Below are positions 14,602 to 22,862 of a DNA stretch of 49,313 nucleotides, piece after piece. Every line of letters begins with the position of its first letter. Positions within the stretch are counted from its first letter, which is position 1. The DNA is from Akkermansiaceae bacterium UBA1506 (GTDB taxonomy: Bacteria > Verrucomicrobiota > Verrucomicrobiia > Verrucomicrobiales > DEV007), in the NCBI GenBank assembly GCA_002323995.1, contig DCQY01000022.1, positions 1 to 49,313 on the forward strand, given 5' to 3'. The notes under the pieces are model-generated. The model was not told where the DNA came from, did not search any database, and saw only the letters and a program-made list of their open reading frames with translations. The translations under genes were made by a program, and so were the position numbers.

Positions 14602-17600
14602 GTTGGCTTAAAGTGGTGCTCAGTTCGCTTCGTTATTACCGAGGGATTAATCTCTCGGTTCTTGCCGGTGTGGCGCTGACATCCGCCACCCTTAGTGGTT
14701 CTTTTGTCGTTGGAGACTCCGTGAAGGAGAGTCTCCGACGCAACGCCGAGGCGCGCCTGTCAAGACTGGGGTTGGTCATGGCTGGGGGAGAGCGTTTCGT
14801 TTCTGCTAGCCTCGCCGACCGCGTCATGGGAAGTGAAGGGTGGGATGGTGTCGTGGCTCCGATCCTTCAGATTGAGGCAACTGCGTCGAATCGAGCTAGT
14901 GGTCAACGAGCGAATAAAGTTCAGATCCTTGGTGTCGACGAACGGTTTTGGGAAATGTCCAATTCTGGCGAAGTTCCGGAAGGTTTTAATCAAGAAAACT
15001 GGATTGGCATTAATCAGCCCCTTGCTAATCGGATTGACGCAGAAGTTGATGACACGTTGATTCTTCGAGTTGAGCTGCCGGCAGCTCTCTCTCGAGATGC
15101 ACCACTTTCAGGGGAATCAGAGCAGACCACTCCTTTCACCGCTAAGGTTTCGAGTGTCCTAAATGCTGATCAATTTGGCCTGTTCTCACTTCGTGCCGAG
15201 CAGGTGCCACCATCGACTCTCTTTGTGAGGATGTCGCGATTGGAGTCGATTCTGGAGCAGCCGGGACGAGCTAACATTCTTGCAGTTGCGGTGGGAAGCG
15301 ATGCGGCAGCCTTTGCTGACGCCGTGGAGGCCAGTTGGAATCTCGAAGACCTTCAGTTGTCGGTTTCCCAAGTGGAGGGTGATGCTACGGAGCAGTTGGT
15401 GAGCTCCCGTGTCTTTTTTGATGATGCGATTGTTAAGTCGCTACAGGAGAGGGCTTCTACAGTGGCACCGGTGCTGACCTATCTAGCCACTGAGATCAAG
15501 AGTGGTGACAGTTCAACACCCTACTCGATGGTGACTGGAGTGGCACCAAATCTGAACGGAATTGTCGAAGACTCGCTGCCAGATGATGGGATCATTTTGT
15601 CCGACTGGATGGCAGAAGATCTCGGAGCTGCTCCCGGTGATAAAGTTACGCTTGTTTACAATGTAGTCGGAACTGGTCGAACTCTGACTGAGCAGGAAAA
15701 ATCGTTTGTTGTGAATAAGATCTCCCCGATTGGTGAATTCGGTTGGGACGACAGTTGGACTCCTGCATTCCCAGGGATTTTCGATGTGGATGACCTCGAT
15801 GATTGGGAACCTGGTATACCGATAAATCGCGACAAGATTCGCGATAAGGACGATGAATACTGGGATCAGTATCGGGCGACTCCAAAAGCCTTTGTTTCAT
15901 TGTCTGCAGCCAAGGAGATGTGGTCAAATCGCTTCGGCAGCGTGACAGCAGTCCGCTTTCGCGAAACAGGTAGCACAGCGAAACTTGATGATCAATTGCG
16001 CCAGTCACTTCGCTTGGAAGATCTTGGGATGGCTTACCGAGACCTTCAGGCGGAAGCGGAATCTGCCGTGGCTAACTCGTTCGATTTTGGCGCACTCTTC
16101 GCCAGTATGAGCTTTTTTCTCGTTGTGTCAGCTTTGGTTCTTGCCGGGCTGGTATTCGTCTTTGGAATTGAGCAGCGCTCCTCTCAGATTGGATTGTTGT
16201 TAGCGCTCGGATTTACGAAGAAAAAGGTCAGGCTGCAGTTCCTGACTGAAGCGCTCATTCTTTCGTTGTTTGGTGCTGCTCTTGGATTGCTGGGAGGCTA
16301 TGTTTACACCCGTCTGGCTCTCTATGGTATGTCAGGAGTTTGGGAGGAGGCCGCTGCGGGAATTGAGTTTGTTTACTTTCTCCGCCTGGAGTCTCTCGCC
16401 AATGCTTTCGGAATCACTGTGATTGTTGCTTTAACCGTGGTTTGGTTGGCTAGTCGGCGGGTTTCTGCGGTTCATCCGAGTCATTTGATCTCCGGGAGTG
16501 ATGGTGTCGTGATGACGCAAGCGGGACGGTCTTGGGATCGTATTTGTTTTGTTGGCTCTCTATTATTCGGTTTGGGCTGCCTCTTGGCACCCAAGGAAGC
16601 CGGGACGATGTCAGAACAAGGCTTATTCTTCGGGGCTGGCTTTCTGTTTACCGCTGCCGGTGTGTCAGCCTGTTCGATTTTGATACGTCGTTTTTTAAAA
16701 CCATCATCGGTAATATCTTCTATCAATGCTCTCGGACGCCAGCATGCGGTTAGACGTCGAGGGCGCAGCTTGGCTGTTGTTGGTTTAATGGCAGCTGGGG
16801 TTTTCATGGTTACTGCAATCAATTCTTTCCGACTGGACGGTGCCCGGGGTGCCGAACGCAGAACATCTGGAACTGGAGGCTTTGCCTTTGTGGGTGAAGC
16901 AACGTTGCCAATTTACGAGGACCTGAATGGCGATGCGGGCCGCGAAAAATATGGCCTCGATGATCTTCCTGTAGAATTTTCGGTCTATCCTTTCCGAATC
17001 AGTGAAGGGGAGGACGCGAGCTGCCTCAACCTGAATCGAGCCCAGCGGCCAAGACTGATGGCGACGGACGAATCTCGGTTGGCTGAGCTTCGGCCATTCT
17101 CATTTACCAAGGAAGAGGAAGCAGAGAACGGCGAGGGTTGGTCGCTGTTGTCGGGCGCCCCGGAGGTAAATAAGGAAGGGATTCTAGTGATTCCAGGAAT
17201 TGTCGATCAGAATACTGCAACCTATGCGTTGCAGAAAGGGTTGGGGGACTTGGTTATCTATGAGACAGTGTCAGGGCAGACTTTTGCGGTTAGAATTGCA
17301 GGCTTCCTTGATACCTCAATCCTTCAGGGAAATCTGATTATCTCGGAGAAAAACTTCATTCACTTCTTCCCTGATGCGGGTGGCTACCAGTTTTTCTTGA
17401 TTGATGGGGAAGCGACCAAGTCGTTAGAAATCGTCGCTAACCATATGAGCCGCATGTTTGGTGACCTGGGCTTAGAGATGCGCCCCGCAGCTGAACGTTT
17501 GAATGAATTTAATGCGGTTCAGAACACGTATCTGAGTATTTTTTCGACCTTAGGTGGCCTTGGTATCTTTCTCGGAACACTTGGCTTAGCGATTGTTGTT

Positions 17601-17906
17601 GGTCGAAATGTTCTCGAAAGGCGCAGTCAACTAGGCGTGATGCAGGCGATTGGATTCACGCGTGAAATGTTGGCGAAGATGGTTCTGGCTGAGCATTGGT
17701 TTCTCCACGCCTTTGGAGTGCTTCTAGGGTTTGTTTCGGCTTTGGTTGCCGTTTATCCTCAGCTTTTGAAGGGATTTGACGGACTTCCCATGGGATTGCT
17801 GCTGGGCATCAATGGATCTGTTCTCCTAGGGGGGCTGATCTTCTGTTGGGTGGCAGCGCGCTTTGTGCTGCGCGCTGAGTTGTTGGAATCGATTCGCAGG
17901 GAATGA
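14598..17906 (+). CDS. Large ABC transporter permease with two FtsX-like domains
   Basis: Membrane partner of the preceding ATPase; 1102 residues. An N-terminal membrane segment (LSVLAGVALTSATLSGSFVVG) precedes a periplasmic region of about 430 residues. The first FtsX-like bundle spans about residues 495-620 (SFFLVVSALVLAGLVFVFG; ALILSLFGAALGLLGGYVY), with further membrane segments at about 645-690 and 725-745. A second extracytoplasmic region and a C-terminal bundle follow (IFSTLGGLGIFLGTLGLAIV and FLHAFGVLLGFVSALVAVYP). Cytoplasmic coupling segments are LLALGFTKKKV and MQAIGFTREML. This double-FtsX layout is usual for large MacB/YknZ-related permeases. Gene ends overlap both neighbours by 4 bases, indicating translational coupling. 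Confidence 0.92.
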   Translation: MSWLKVVLSSLRYYRGINLSVLAGVALTSATLSGSFVVGDSVKESLRRNAEARLSRLGLVMAGGERFVSASLADRVMGSEGWDGVVAPILQIEATASNRASGQRANKVQILGVDERFWEMSNSGEVPEGFNQENWIGINQPLANRIDAEVDDTLILRVELPAALSRDAPLSGESEQTTPFTAKVSSVLNADQFGLFSLRAEQVPPSTLFVRMSRLESILEQPGRANILAVAVGSDAAAFADAVEASWNLEDLQLSVSQVEGDATEQLVSSRVFFDDAIVKSLQERASTVAPVLTYLATEIKSGDSSTPYSMVTGVAPNLNGIVEDSLPDDGIILSDWMAEDLGAAPGDKVTLVYNVVGTGRTLTEQEKSFVVNKISPIGEFGWDDSWTPAFPGIFDVDDLDDWEPGIPINRDKIRDKDDEYWDQYRATPKAFVSLSAAKEMWSNRFGSVTAVRFRETGSTAKLDDQLRQSLRLEDLGMAYRDLQAEAESAVANSFDFGALFASMSFFLVVSALVLAGLVFVFGIEQRSSQIGLLLALGFTKKKVRLQFLTEALILSLFGAALGLLGGYVYTRLALYGMSGVWEEAAAGIEFVYFLRLESLANAFGITVIVALTVVWLASRRVSAVHPSHLISGSDGVVMTQAGRSWDRICFVGSLLFGLGCLLAPKEAGTMSEQGLFFGAGFLFTAAGVSACSILIRRFLKPSSVISSINALGRQHAVRRRGRSLAVVGLMAAGVFMVTAINSFRLDGARGAERRTSGTGGFAFVGEATLPIYEDLNGDAGREKYGLDDLPVEFSVYPFRISEGEDASCLNLNRAQRPRLMATDESRLAELRPFSFTKEEEAENGEGWSLLSGAPEVNKEGILVIPGIVDQNTATYALQKGLGDLVIYETVSGQTFAVRIAGFLDTSILQGNLIISEKNFIHFFPDAGGYQFFLIDGEATKSLEIVANHMSRMFGDLGLEMRPAAERLNEFNAVQNTYLSIFSTLGGLGIFLGTLGLAIVVGRNVLERRSQLGVMQAIGFTREMLAKMVLAEHWFLHAFGVLLGFVSALVAVYPQLLKGFDGLPMGLLLGINGSVLLGGLIFCWVAARFVLRAELLESIRRE

Positions 17907-18406
17907 AGCATTCGTGGGGCTTAGTTGCCACTTTCCTGTTTGTGGTAACATCAATGTCTGCTCGAGAGGAGTTTGAAAGTCCTCAAGAAGTTAAGGCATC
18001 GAGGCTGATCGCTGCGGTTGATATTAGGAATACAAGAAAGCGAGAGACCCCTGCGGGCACGATAATAAAGGAAGGTCAGTGGAGGGTGGATGCTGAGGTA
18101 GAAATGCTTGAAGCATCCGTGGAGCCAATCGTTTAAAGTTGGTTGGAATTTGGGACGGAGTTCAGGGTAAAAATAGAGACCGTTAAGGGGGTAAGAAAGG
18201 CCGAGGGACAGGCGTGGATAAAGTCCCGTTTTGGTGTGGGTTTTTATGGTAGCAACGGATTACAGATTCGGTTGGTTCCGGCTTGCAAATTAATGCCGGA
18301 ATTCTCAGGAAAATCGCTTTTCTACGATGGTGATCTCTTTAGGTTGCTCGTAGTCCTAGATGACCAAGGAACCAGTACAGAAAACGATAGATCAGATCCT
18401 GGATAA
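17903..18406 (+). pseudogene. Small exported protein interrupted by an in-frame TAA stop
   Basis: An ATG at 17903 overlaps the permease stop (ATGA) and opens a frame with a signal peptide (MKHSWGLVATFLFVVTSMSA). It runs 77 codons to a TAA at 18134-18136. The same frame then continues without a stop to 18406 for another 89 codons (SWLEFGTEFRVKIET onwards). Without the TAA this would be a 167-residue exported protein. The downstream half could only start at a TTG (18143) with no ribosome site. Either the gene is broken by a point change, the stop is read through, or the base is a sequencing error. No known domain is recognised. The tail overlaps the next gene by 47 bases, which favours an ancestral gene ending there. 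Confidence 0.6.
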
Positions 18407-19535
18407 GCGTCAGTCGCTCAAAAAGTTGCGCGAAATTTTGTTCGCTAACATTATAATGGCTGGAGAGATACCTGCCCCGACCGGTTGTGAGCGAGCTCTG
18501 ACGCAGTTTCTATGTGACCGATTTACCGAAGGTTGGCTTAATGATATTTCACGCGATCAGGCCGGTAATGTGGCCGCAGTTCTTCCGGGAGCAAATGGAA
18601 AGAGAAACCTCCTCGTGGCAGCCCACGTGGATAAGATTTGGGGGGAATCAGAGGATCATACCGTCAACGTTGGGGTAGGCAGGATGAGTGGGCGCGGGAT
18701 TGCCGATAATGGGCTAGGCGTTGCGGTGTTAGCAACGCTGCCGTTGGTGCTTGAGGCGCTGGAGATTCAACTGAAATCCAACCTGATTCTTCTTGGAACA
18801 ACTCGGAGTTTTGGACGAGGGGATTTAGCGGGGATGCGGTTCTTTCTTGAGCATACTGATCGCGAGATCGGTGCAGGGTTGTGTCTTGAGGGAATGAATT
18901 TAGGTCGGCTGAGCTATTCAAGTCTTGGTATGGCTCGTGGCGTCATTTCGGTGGACAGTAAGGGCAGCTATAGCGGTCCCGACGAGCAGTCATCGGGCGC
19001 CATTGCCTGCCTAAATGAATTGGTCGGAGAGTTGTTGGAATTGAATCGAGGTGGGTTTCCCAAAACTAAAATTCTAATTGGTTCGATGGAAGCTGGTTCG
19101 GGTTTTAATGTTCCTCCGGGTAAGGCTAAGGTGCGGTTTGAAATCAGGAGCGAAGATGCCCATCTAGTAGAACGGGTTGAAACGGAAGTTAAATCGCTGA
19201 TAGGCCGGAAGGAACTCGGCTACGTTGGAGAGGTCACTGTGGAAATGATTGCTCATCGTCAGCCGGGAGATCTCGGAGCTGACCACCCCTTTGTAGAAGC
19301 GGCACACCATACGCTTAGCTGCCTTGGTATACGTCCTAATGTAGAACCCAGTATCTCGGAATTGGCTGCCTTGTTAGACCGAAAAATTCCATCGCTTACT
19401 CTTGGGATCACGAAAGGAGAAAGCCGACATTCGCCAGATGAGATGATTCATCTTGAGCCAATCTTTGACGGATTGGCACAGATTGTCTCTGTGTTGGAGT
19501 TTATGGATGAATCAGGTTTTGAATTTGAAGGGTAA
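18360..19535 (+). CDS. M20-family peptidase-like protein lacking the catalytic Glu-Glu pair
   Basis: 391 residues with the two-domain layout of M20 (PepT/ArgE-type) metallopeptidases. The first metal ligands are H89-x-D91 (LLVAAHVDKIW) and D116 (GRGIADNGLG); a later acidic ligand E177 (CLEGMNLGRLSY) and C-terminal H357 (ESRHSPDEMIHLEP) are also kept. The general-base/metal Glu-Glu pair, expected before GDLxGMR, is replaced by Ser150-Phe151 (TTRSFGRGDLAGMR). The block normally like GxSDAN reads PSISELAALL. The metal site therefore lacks a ligand and the base, suggesting a non-catalytic or altered function. It lies in the run with the osmolyte glycosyltransferases, 4 bases before gpgS. The ATG at 18360 overlaps the interrupted gene upstream. 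Confidence 0.82.
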   Translation: MTKEPVQKTIDQILDKRQSLKKLREILFANIIMAGEIPAPTGCERALTQFLCDRFTEGWLNDISRDQAGNVAAVLPGANGKRNLLVAAHVDKIWGESEDHTVNVGVGRMSGRGIADNGLGVAVLATLPLVLEALEIQLKSNLILLGTTRSFGRGDLAGMRFFLEHTDREIGAGLCLEGMNLGRLSYSSLGMARGVISVDSKGSYSGPDEQSSGAIACLNELVGELLELNRGGFPKTKILIGSMEAGSGFNVPPGKAKVRFEIRSEDAHLVERVETEVKSLIGRKELGYVGEVTVEMIAHRQPGDLGADHPFVEAAHHTLSCLGIRPNVEPSISELAALLDRKIPSLTLGITKGESRHSPDEMIHLEPIFDGLAQIVSVLEFMDESGFEFEG

Positions 19536-19539
19536 CCCG

Positions 19540-20529
19540 ATGCGCGAGGTGGATAAAGCAGTAGCCCGCTGGCTAAAGACGAACACCTTTCATCACAGCG
19601 AGTTCTGGGACATGCAGGAACTCATCCGCGCAAAAGAGAAAGCCGGTATCTCTATTAGTCTCTGTATTCCCACTCTGAACGAGGAAAAAACAATTGGAAA
19701 AGAGATCATCGTCTTCAAAAGCGAGCTAATGGACCGATACCCATTCGTCGATGAAATTGCGGTCATCGATTCTGGTTCGACAGATGACACGATTGAAATC
19801 GCTGCTTCCTACGGCGCTGATACCTATCTCTCGGCTGAGATTCTTCCTGAGCATGGATTTAAAGCGGGTAAAGGTGAGAATCTTTGGAAGGCGATTCATC
19901 AACTGAAAGGAGATATCATTTGCTACGTGGATGCGGACATCAAAAATATCCACCCCAAGTTTGTCACTGGTTTGGTCGCCCCCTTGCTCTATCGCCCTGA
20001 GGTTCAATACGTAAAGGCTTTCTACGATCGTCCTCTTGCTTTATCAGAGGGGCTACGCCCTTCTGGGGGAGGACGCGTCACCGAGATCTTGGTTCGCCCT
20101 TTATTTTCGATCTTCTTTCCGCAGTTAACCGCGTTGATGCAGCCGCTTTCAGGTGAATATGCTGTCAGGCGTGGGTTGCTTGAGACGCTTCCTTTTCCAA
20201 TTGGCTACGGAGTCGAAACGTCACATTTGATCGACGTTTTCCGAGCTCATGGATTGGACGCGTTCGCCCAGACCGACCTCGATCGGAGAGTTCATCGTAA
20301 TCAGTCTACCATCGACCTTGGAAAAATGTCTTTTGGTATTCTCCAGGCTTTTCTGAATCGGTTGCGTCATTATGACATTGTTTCGGAATTACCGGAAGTG
20401 AACGGGATGTTTCGGCAACTGCAGGCGGAAGGGCGTTGCTATGAGATGCTCAACCGCGAAATCATTGAGGAGGAGCGTCCCCCGATGGTCGATCTCCCTG
20501 AATACCGCAAGCGACATGGCCGGGACTGA
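19540..20529 (+). CDS. gpgS: Glucosyl-3-phosphoglycerate synthase (GT81)
   Basis: Transfers glucose from a nucleotide sugar to 3-phosphoglycerate, the first step towards glucosylglycerate-type compatible solutes. The GT-A fold shows CIPTLNEEKTIG, IDSGSTDDTIEIA, GKGENLWKAI, the metal-binding DADIKN, and the family blocks VKAFYDRPL, SGGGRVTEILVRPL, MQPLSGEYAVRRGLLETLPF, GYGVETSHLIDV and RRVHRNQ. These identify GT81. I choose the ATG at 19540 (MREVDKAVARW; 329 residues), 4 bases after the upstream stop and preceded by GAAGGG. An in-frame upstream ATG at 19453 would put 29 odd residues inside the previous gene. The GT4 gene downstream overlaps its end by 14 bases. Confidence 0.93.
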   Translation: MREVDKAVARWLKTNTFHHSEFWDMQELIRAKEKAGISISLCIPTLNEEKTIGKEIIVFKSELMDRYPFVDEIAVIDSGSTDDTIEIAASYGADTYLSAEILPEHGFKAGKGENLWKAIHQLKGDIICYVDADIKNIHPKFVTGLVAPLLYRPEVQYVKAFYDRPLALSEGLRPSGGGRVTEILVRPLFSIFFPQLTALMQPLSGEYAVRRGLLETLPFPIGYGVETSHLIDVFRAHGLDAFAQTDLDRRVHRNQSTIDLGKMSFGILQAFLNRLRHYDIVSELPEVNGMFRQLQAEGRCYEMLNREIIEEERPPMVDLPEYRKRHGRD

Positions 20530-21985
20530 AAAACCACTTAAAATAGCCATTGCTCACTACCACCTTCGTCGGGGGGGAGTGACTCGAGTGATCGAATCAG
20601 CGAGGGAGGCGCTGAAGGAGCGAGAGTGCGAACTATTGATTCTTTCGGGAGAAGAACCACGTCCAGAGGCGAGCAGTGAATCAGTTCGAGTCATTCCTGC
20701 CCTCAATTATCGCAAAACAGGTAATGCGGTGATTGCGGATAATCTCGCTGAAGCGTTCAAAGGAGAAGCGGAGAAGCACTTTGGTGGACAGCCGGATGTG
20801 TGGCATTTCCACAATCCGACGTTGGCAAAGAATGTTCTCATTCCGACGGTGATACGCGAGTTGGCAAAAGAGAAGGCACGCATCGTTTTGCAACTTCATG
20901 ACTTTGCCGAAGATGGTAGGCCAGGAAACTATTCGGCACAGCGTTCCTTTTTTGATTCAGAGGAAGGTTTTGAAACGACCCTCTATCCGATGGCCAAGCA
21001 GATTCACTATGCAACGATTAACTGTCGTGATCGTGATTATCTGCGGGCTGCCGGCGTTCCCGATACGAATTTACACGTCATTCCGAACGCAATAACTCCG
21101 TTGAATGTGACAACGATCCCGAAGAAACGGCCCTTTTCTCAAGATCGTCTTTTTGCGCTCTACCCGACCCGCGGAATTCGTCGCAAAAATTTGGGGGAGC
21201 TGCTGCTACTTGCTCTGATCTTTGGAGATCGGATCGACTTCGCGACCACGCTTAGTCCGGAGAATCCGGAGTGGAAGAAAGTTCACGATTTTTGGCGATC
21301 GGCGGTGCAGGAGTTAGAAGTCCCGGTTACGCTGGGTATAGCCGATACTGGTCAATATGAGTTCGCTGATTTGGTTGGCTGGTCTGACTTTATTGTTACA
21401 ACGAGTATTGCTGAAGGCTTTGGGCTCGCCTTTCTGGAGCCATGGCTTGCGAACCGATGTGTCTTTGGCAGGGATTTGCCGGATATTACGAGGGATTTTT
21501 CGAATAATGGCTTAAAGATTGCCAATCTTTACCCCCGTATTGGATTCCCTATGGAGTGGTTGGAAGAGAAGATCCTCTATTCGGAGGTCGAATCGATGTT
21601 GCGCCGCAGCTACTTAGCGTATGACTGCCATATGCCGAGGAACGCGGTGATGCAAACCTGGAAAGCGTGGGTCGGTAATGGTCGAATTGATTTCGGTGTT
21701 TTGAACGAAGAGCTGCAGATGATGGTGCTTCGCAAAATAAAGAAGGATCCTTCCCTTCTCGATCACATGAGAGTGCCGACCTTGTCGTTATCTTCCGAGT
21801 CGGAAATTAGGGCAGCGCGGCAGGTCGTTGAGACAGTCTATTCGCTGAACCATTATGGTGAACGACTGGAATCTCTTTATGAGAAAGTCCTGAGTTCAGC
21901 GACAAGCAAGGTAAAACACCTGGCGACGAATAAGGTGTTGAAGCAGTTCCTCAATCCTGCTCGCCTAAATCTGTTGCGTAATTAG
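20516..21985 (+). CDS. GT4-family glycosyltransferase, candidate mannosylglucosyl-3-phosphoglycerate synthase
   Basis: GT-B retaining glycosyltransferase of 489 residues from the ATG at 20516, which overlaps gpgS by 14 bases. An in-frame start at 20441 would lie wholly inside gpgS. N-terminal donor/acceptor loop HYHLRRGGVTRVIESA and the GT4 E-x7-E element in SIAEGFGLAFLEPWL are present. Its position between GpgS and a HAD hydrolase matches the pathway described in Petrotoga and Rhodopirellula, in which MggA mannosylates glucosyl-3-phosphoglycerate and MggB removes the phosphate. That assignment is inference from gene order; the donor (GDP-mannose) cannot be read from sequence. The last 90 or so residues form a helical extension past the catalytic domain. 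Confidence 0.85.
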   Translation: MAGTEKPLKIAIAHYHLRRGGVTRVIESAREALKERECELLILSGEEPRPEASSESVRVIPALNYRKTGNAVIADNLAEAFKGEAEKHFGGQPDVWHFHNPTLAKNVLIPTVIRELAKEKARIVLQLHDFAEDGRPGNYSAQRSFFDSEEGFETTLYPMAKQIHYATINCRDRDYLRAAGVPDTNLHVIPNAITPLNVTTIPKKRPFSQDRLFALYPTRGIRRKNLGELLLLALIFGDRIDFATTLSPENPEWKKVHDFWRSAVQELEVPVTLGIADTGQYEFADLVGWSDFIVTTSIAEGFGLAFLEPWLANRCVFGRDLPDITRDFSNNGLKIANLYPRIGFPMEWLEEKILYSEVESMLRRSYLAYDCHMPRNAVMQTWKAWVGNGRIDFGVLNEELQMMVLRKIKKDPSLLDHMRVPTLSLSSESEIRAARQVVETVYSLNHYGERLESLYEKVLSSATSKVKHLATNKVLKQFLNPARLNLLRN

Positions 21986-21989
21986 TCCT

Positions 21990-22862
21990 ATGACAATGGC
22001 TGCAGACCCCTCTTCTATGCTGGCTCCCCTGGCTCCAATTGCTACGGGGGTGTCTCCGAAGCTTCCCAAGTTGGAGGGGATAGAGGTGGTGGCTTTTGAT
22101 ATTTATGGAACGCTGCTGATATCGGCGGCCGGGGATATCAGTCTCGCCGATGACTCGGTTTCTATTGATTCCATGGAACGCGCTATGCCTATTCTCGGGG
22201 AAAGGGCGGAGGCAATCGACTGCGGGTTGATTGCGTCTTACTATGAAGAGGCTATCAAAGTTCATCGGGCAAAGCGTCGCGGTGAAGGAATCAACTATCC
22301 AGAAGTTGAGATTCGGGAGGTCTGGCGAGATATAATCGATCGAGCTGGGATAAATGGTGTCTCGCCAGCCGACCTCGAGTCAGTCGCGACCACCTATGAG
22401 TGTGGTGTGAATCCGGTATGGTTGATGCCACACGTGCTCGAAGTGATGCAGTGGCTTCGTGAGGCTAAGATCCCGATGGGTATTGTTTCAAATGCTCAGT
22501 TCTATACGCAGCCGATTTTTGAAAGTTTAGCTGGAACTTCATTTAAAACTCTGGGGTTTGACGATAATTTTTTAGAATGGTCGTTTCAGGTGAAGGAAGG
22601 AAAGCCTTCGAGGGTCCTTTACGAGCGGCTGGCAGAATCTTGTGAAGTTCGAGGTATCGACCCGAGAGGCGTTTTCTATGTGGGTAATGACTTGCAGAAG
22701 GACATACTCCCGGCTCATGAAGTCGGATTTTTGACGGGACTTTTTGCGGGGGATAAACGCAGTCTTCGCATCGGAGATGTGCCGTTTGAATCGGCAGTCT
22801 CCCTTGCTGATGCCGTGATAACGGATTTGAATCAAGTAAGAGAAGTGGTGAAATTGGGATAG
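21990..22862 (+). CDS. HAD-superfamily hydrolase, candidate phosphatase of the osmolyte pathway
   Basis: 290 residues with a capped HAD fold. Motif I is AFDIYGTL (nucleophile D37), motif II GIVSNAQ, motif III Lys in KEGKPSRVLYERL, and motif IV YVGNDLQKDILPAHE. Motif I has Tyr where most phosphatases have the second, acid/base Asp (D-x-D), a pattern more often seen in haloacid dehalogenase-like members. By position, 4 bases after the GT4 gene and near gpgS, it is the natural candidate for removing the phosphate from the phosphorylated sugar-glycerate. The first 30 residues are a loose Pro/Ala-rich leader. Its stop is followed at once by the ATG of the next gene. Confidence 0.86.
   Translation: MTMAADPSSMLAPLAPIATGVSPKLPKLEGIEVVAFDIYGTLLISAAGDISLADDSVSIDSMERAMPILGERAEAIDCGLIASYYEEAIKVHRAKRRGEGINYPEVEIREVWRDIIDRAGINGVSPADLESVATTYECGVNPVWLMPHVLEVMQWLREAKIPMGIVSNAQFYTQPIFESLAGTSFKTLGFDDNFLEWSFQVKEGKPSRVLYERLAESCEVRGIDPRGVFYVGNDLQKDILPAHEVGFLTGLFAGDKRSLRIGDVPFESAVSLADAVITDLNQVREVVKLG

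Noticed and set aside
19453..19539. Upstream in-frame start for gpgS
   Set aside because: Adds 29 residues encoded inside the M20-like gene and unlike GT81 N-termini; the ATG at 19540 has a better site.
20441..20515. Upstream in-frame start for the GT4 gene
   Set aside because: Lies wholly inside gpgS and adds residues with no family resemblance.
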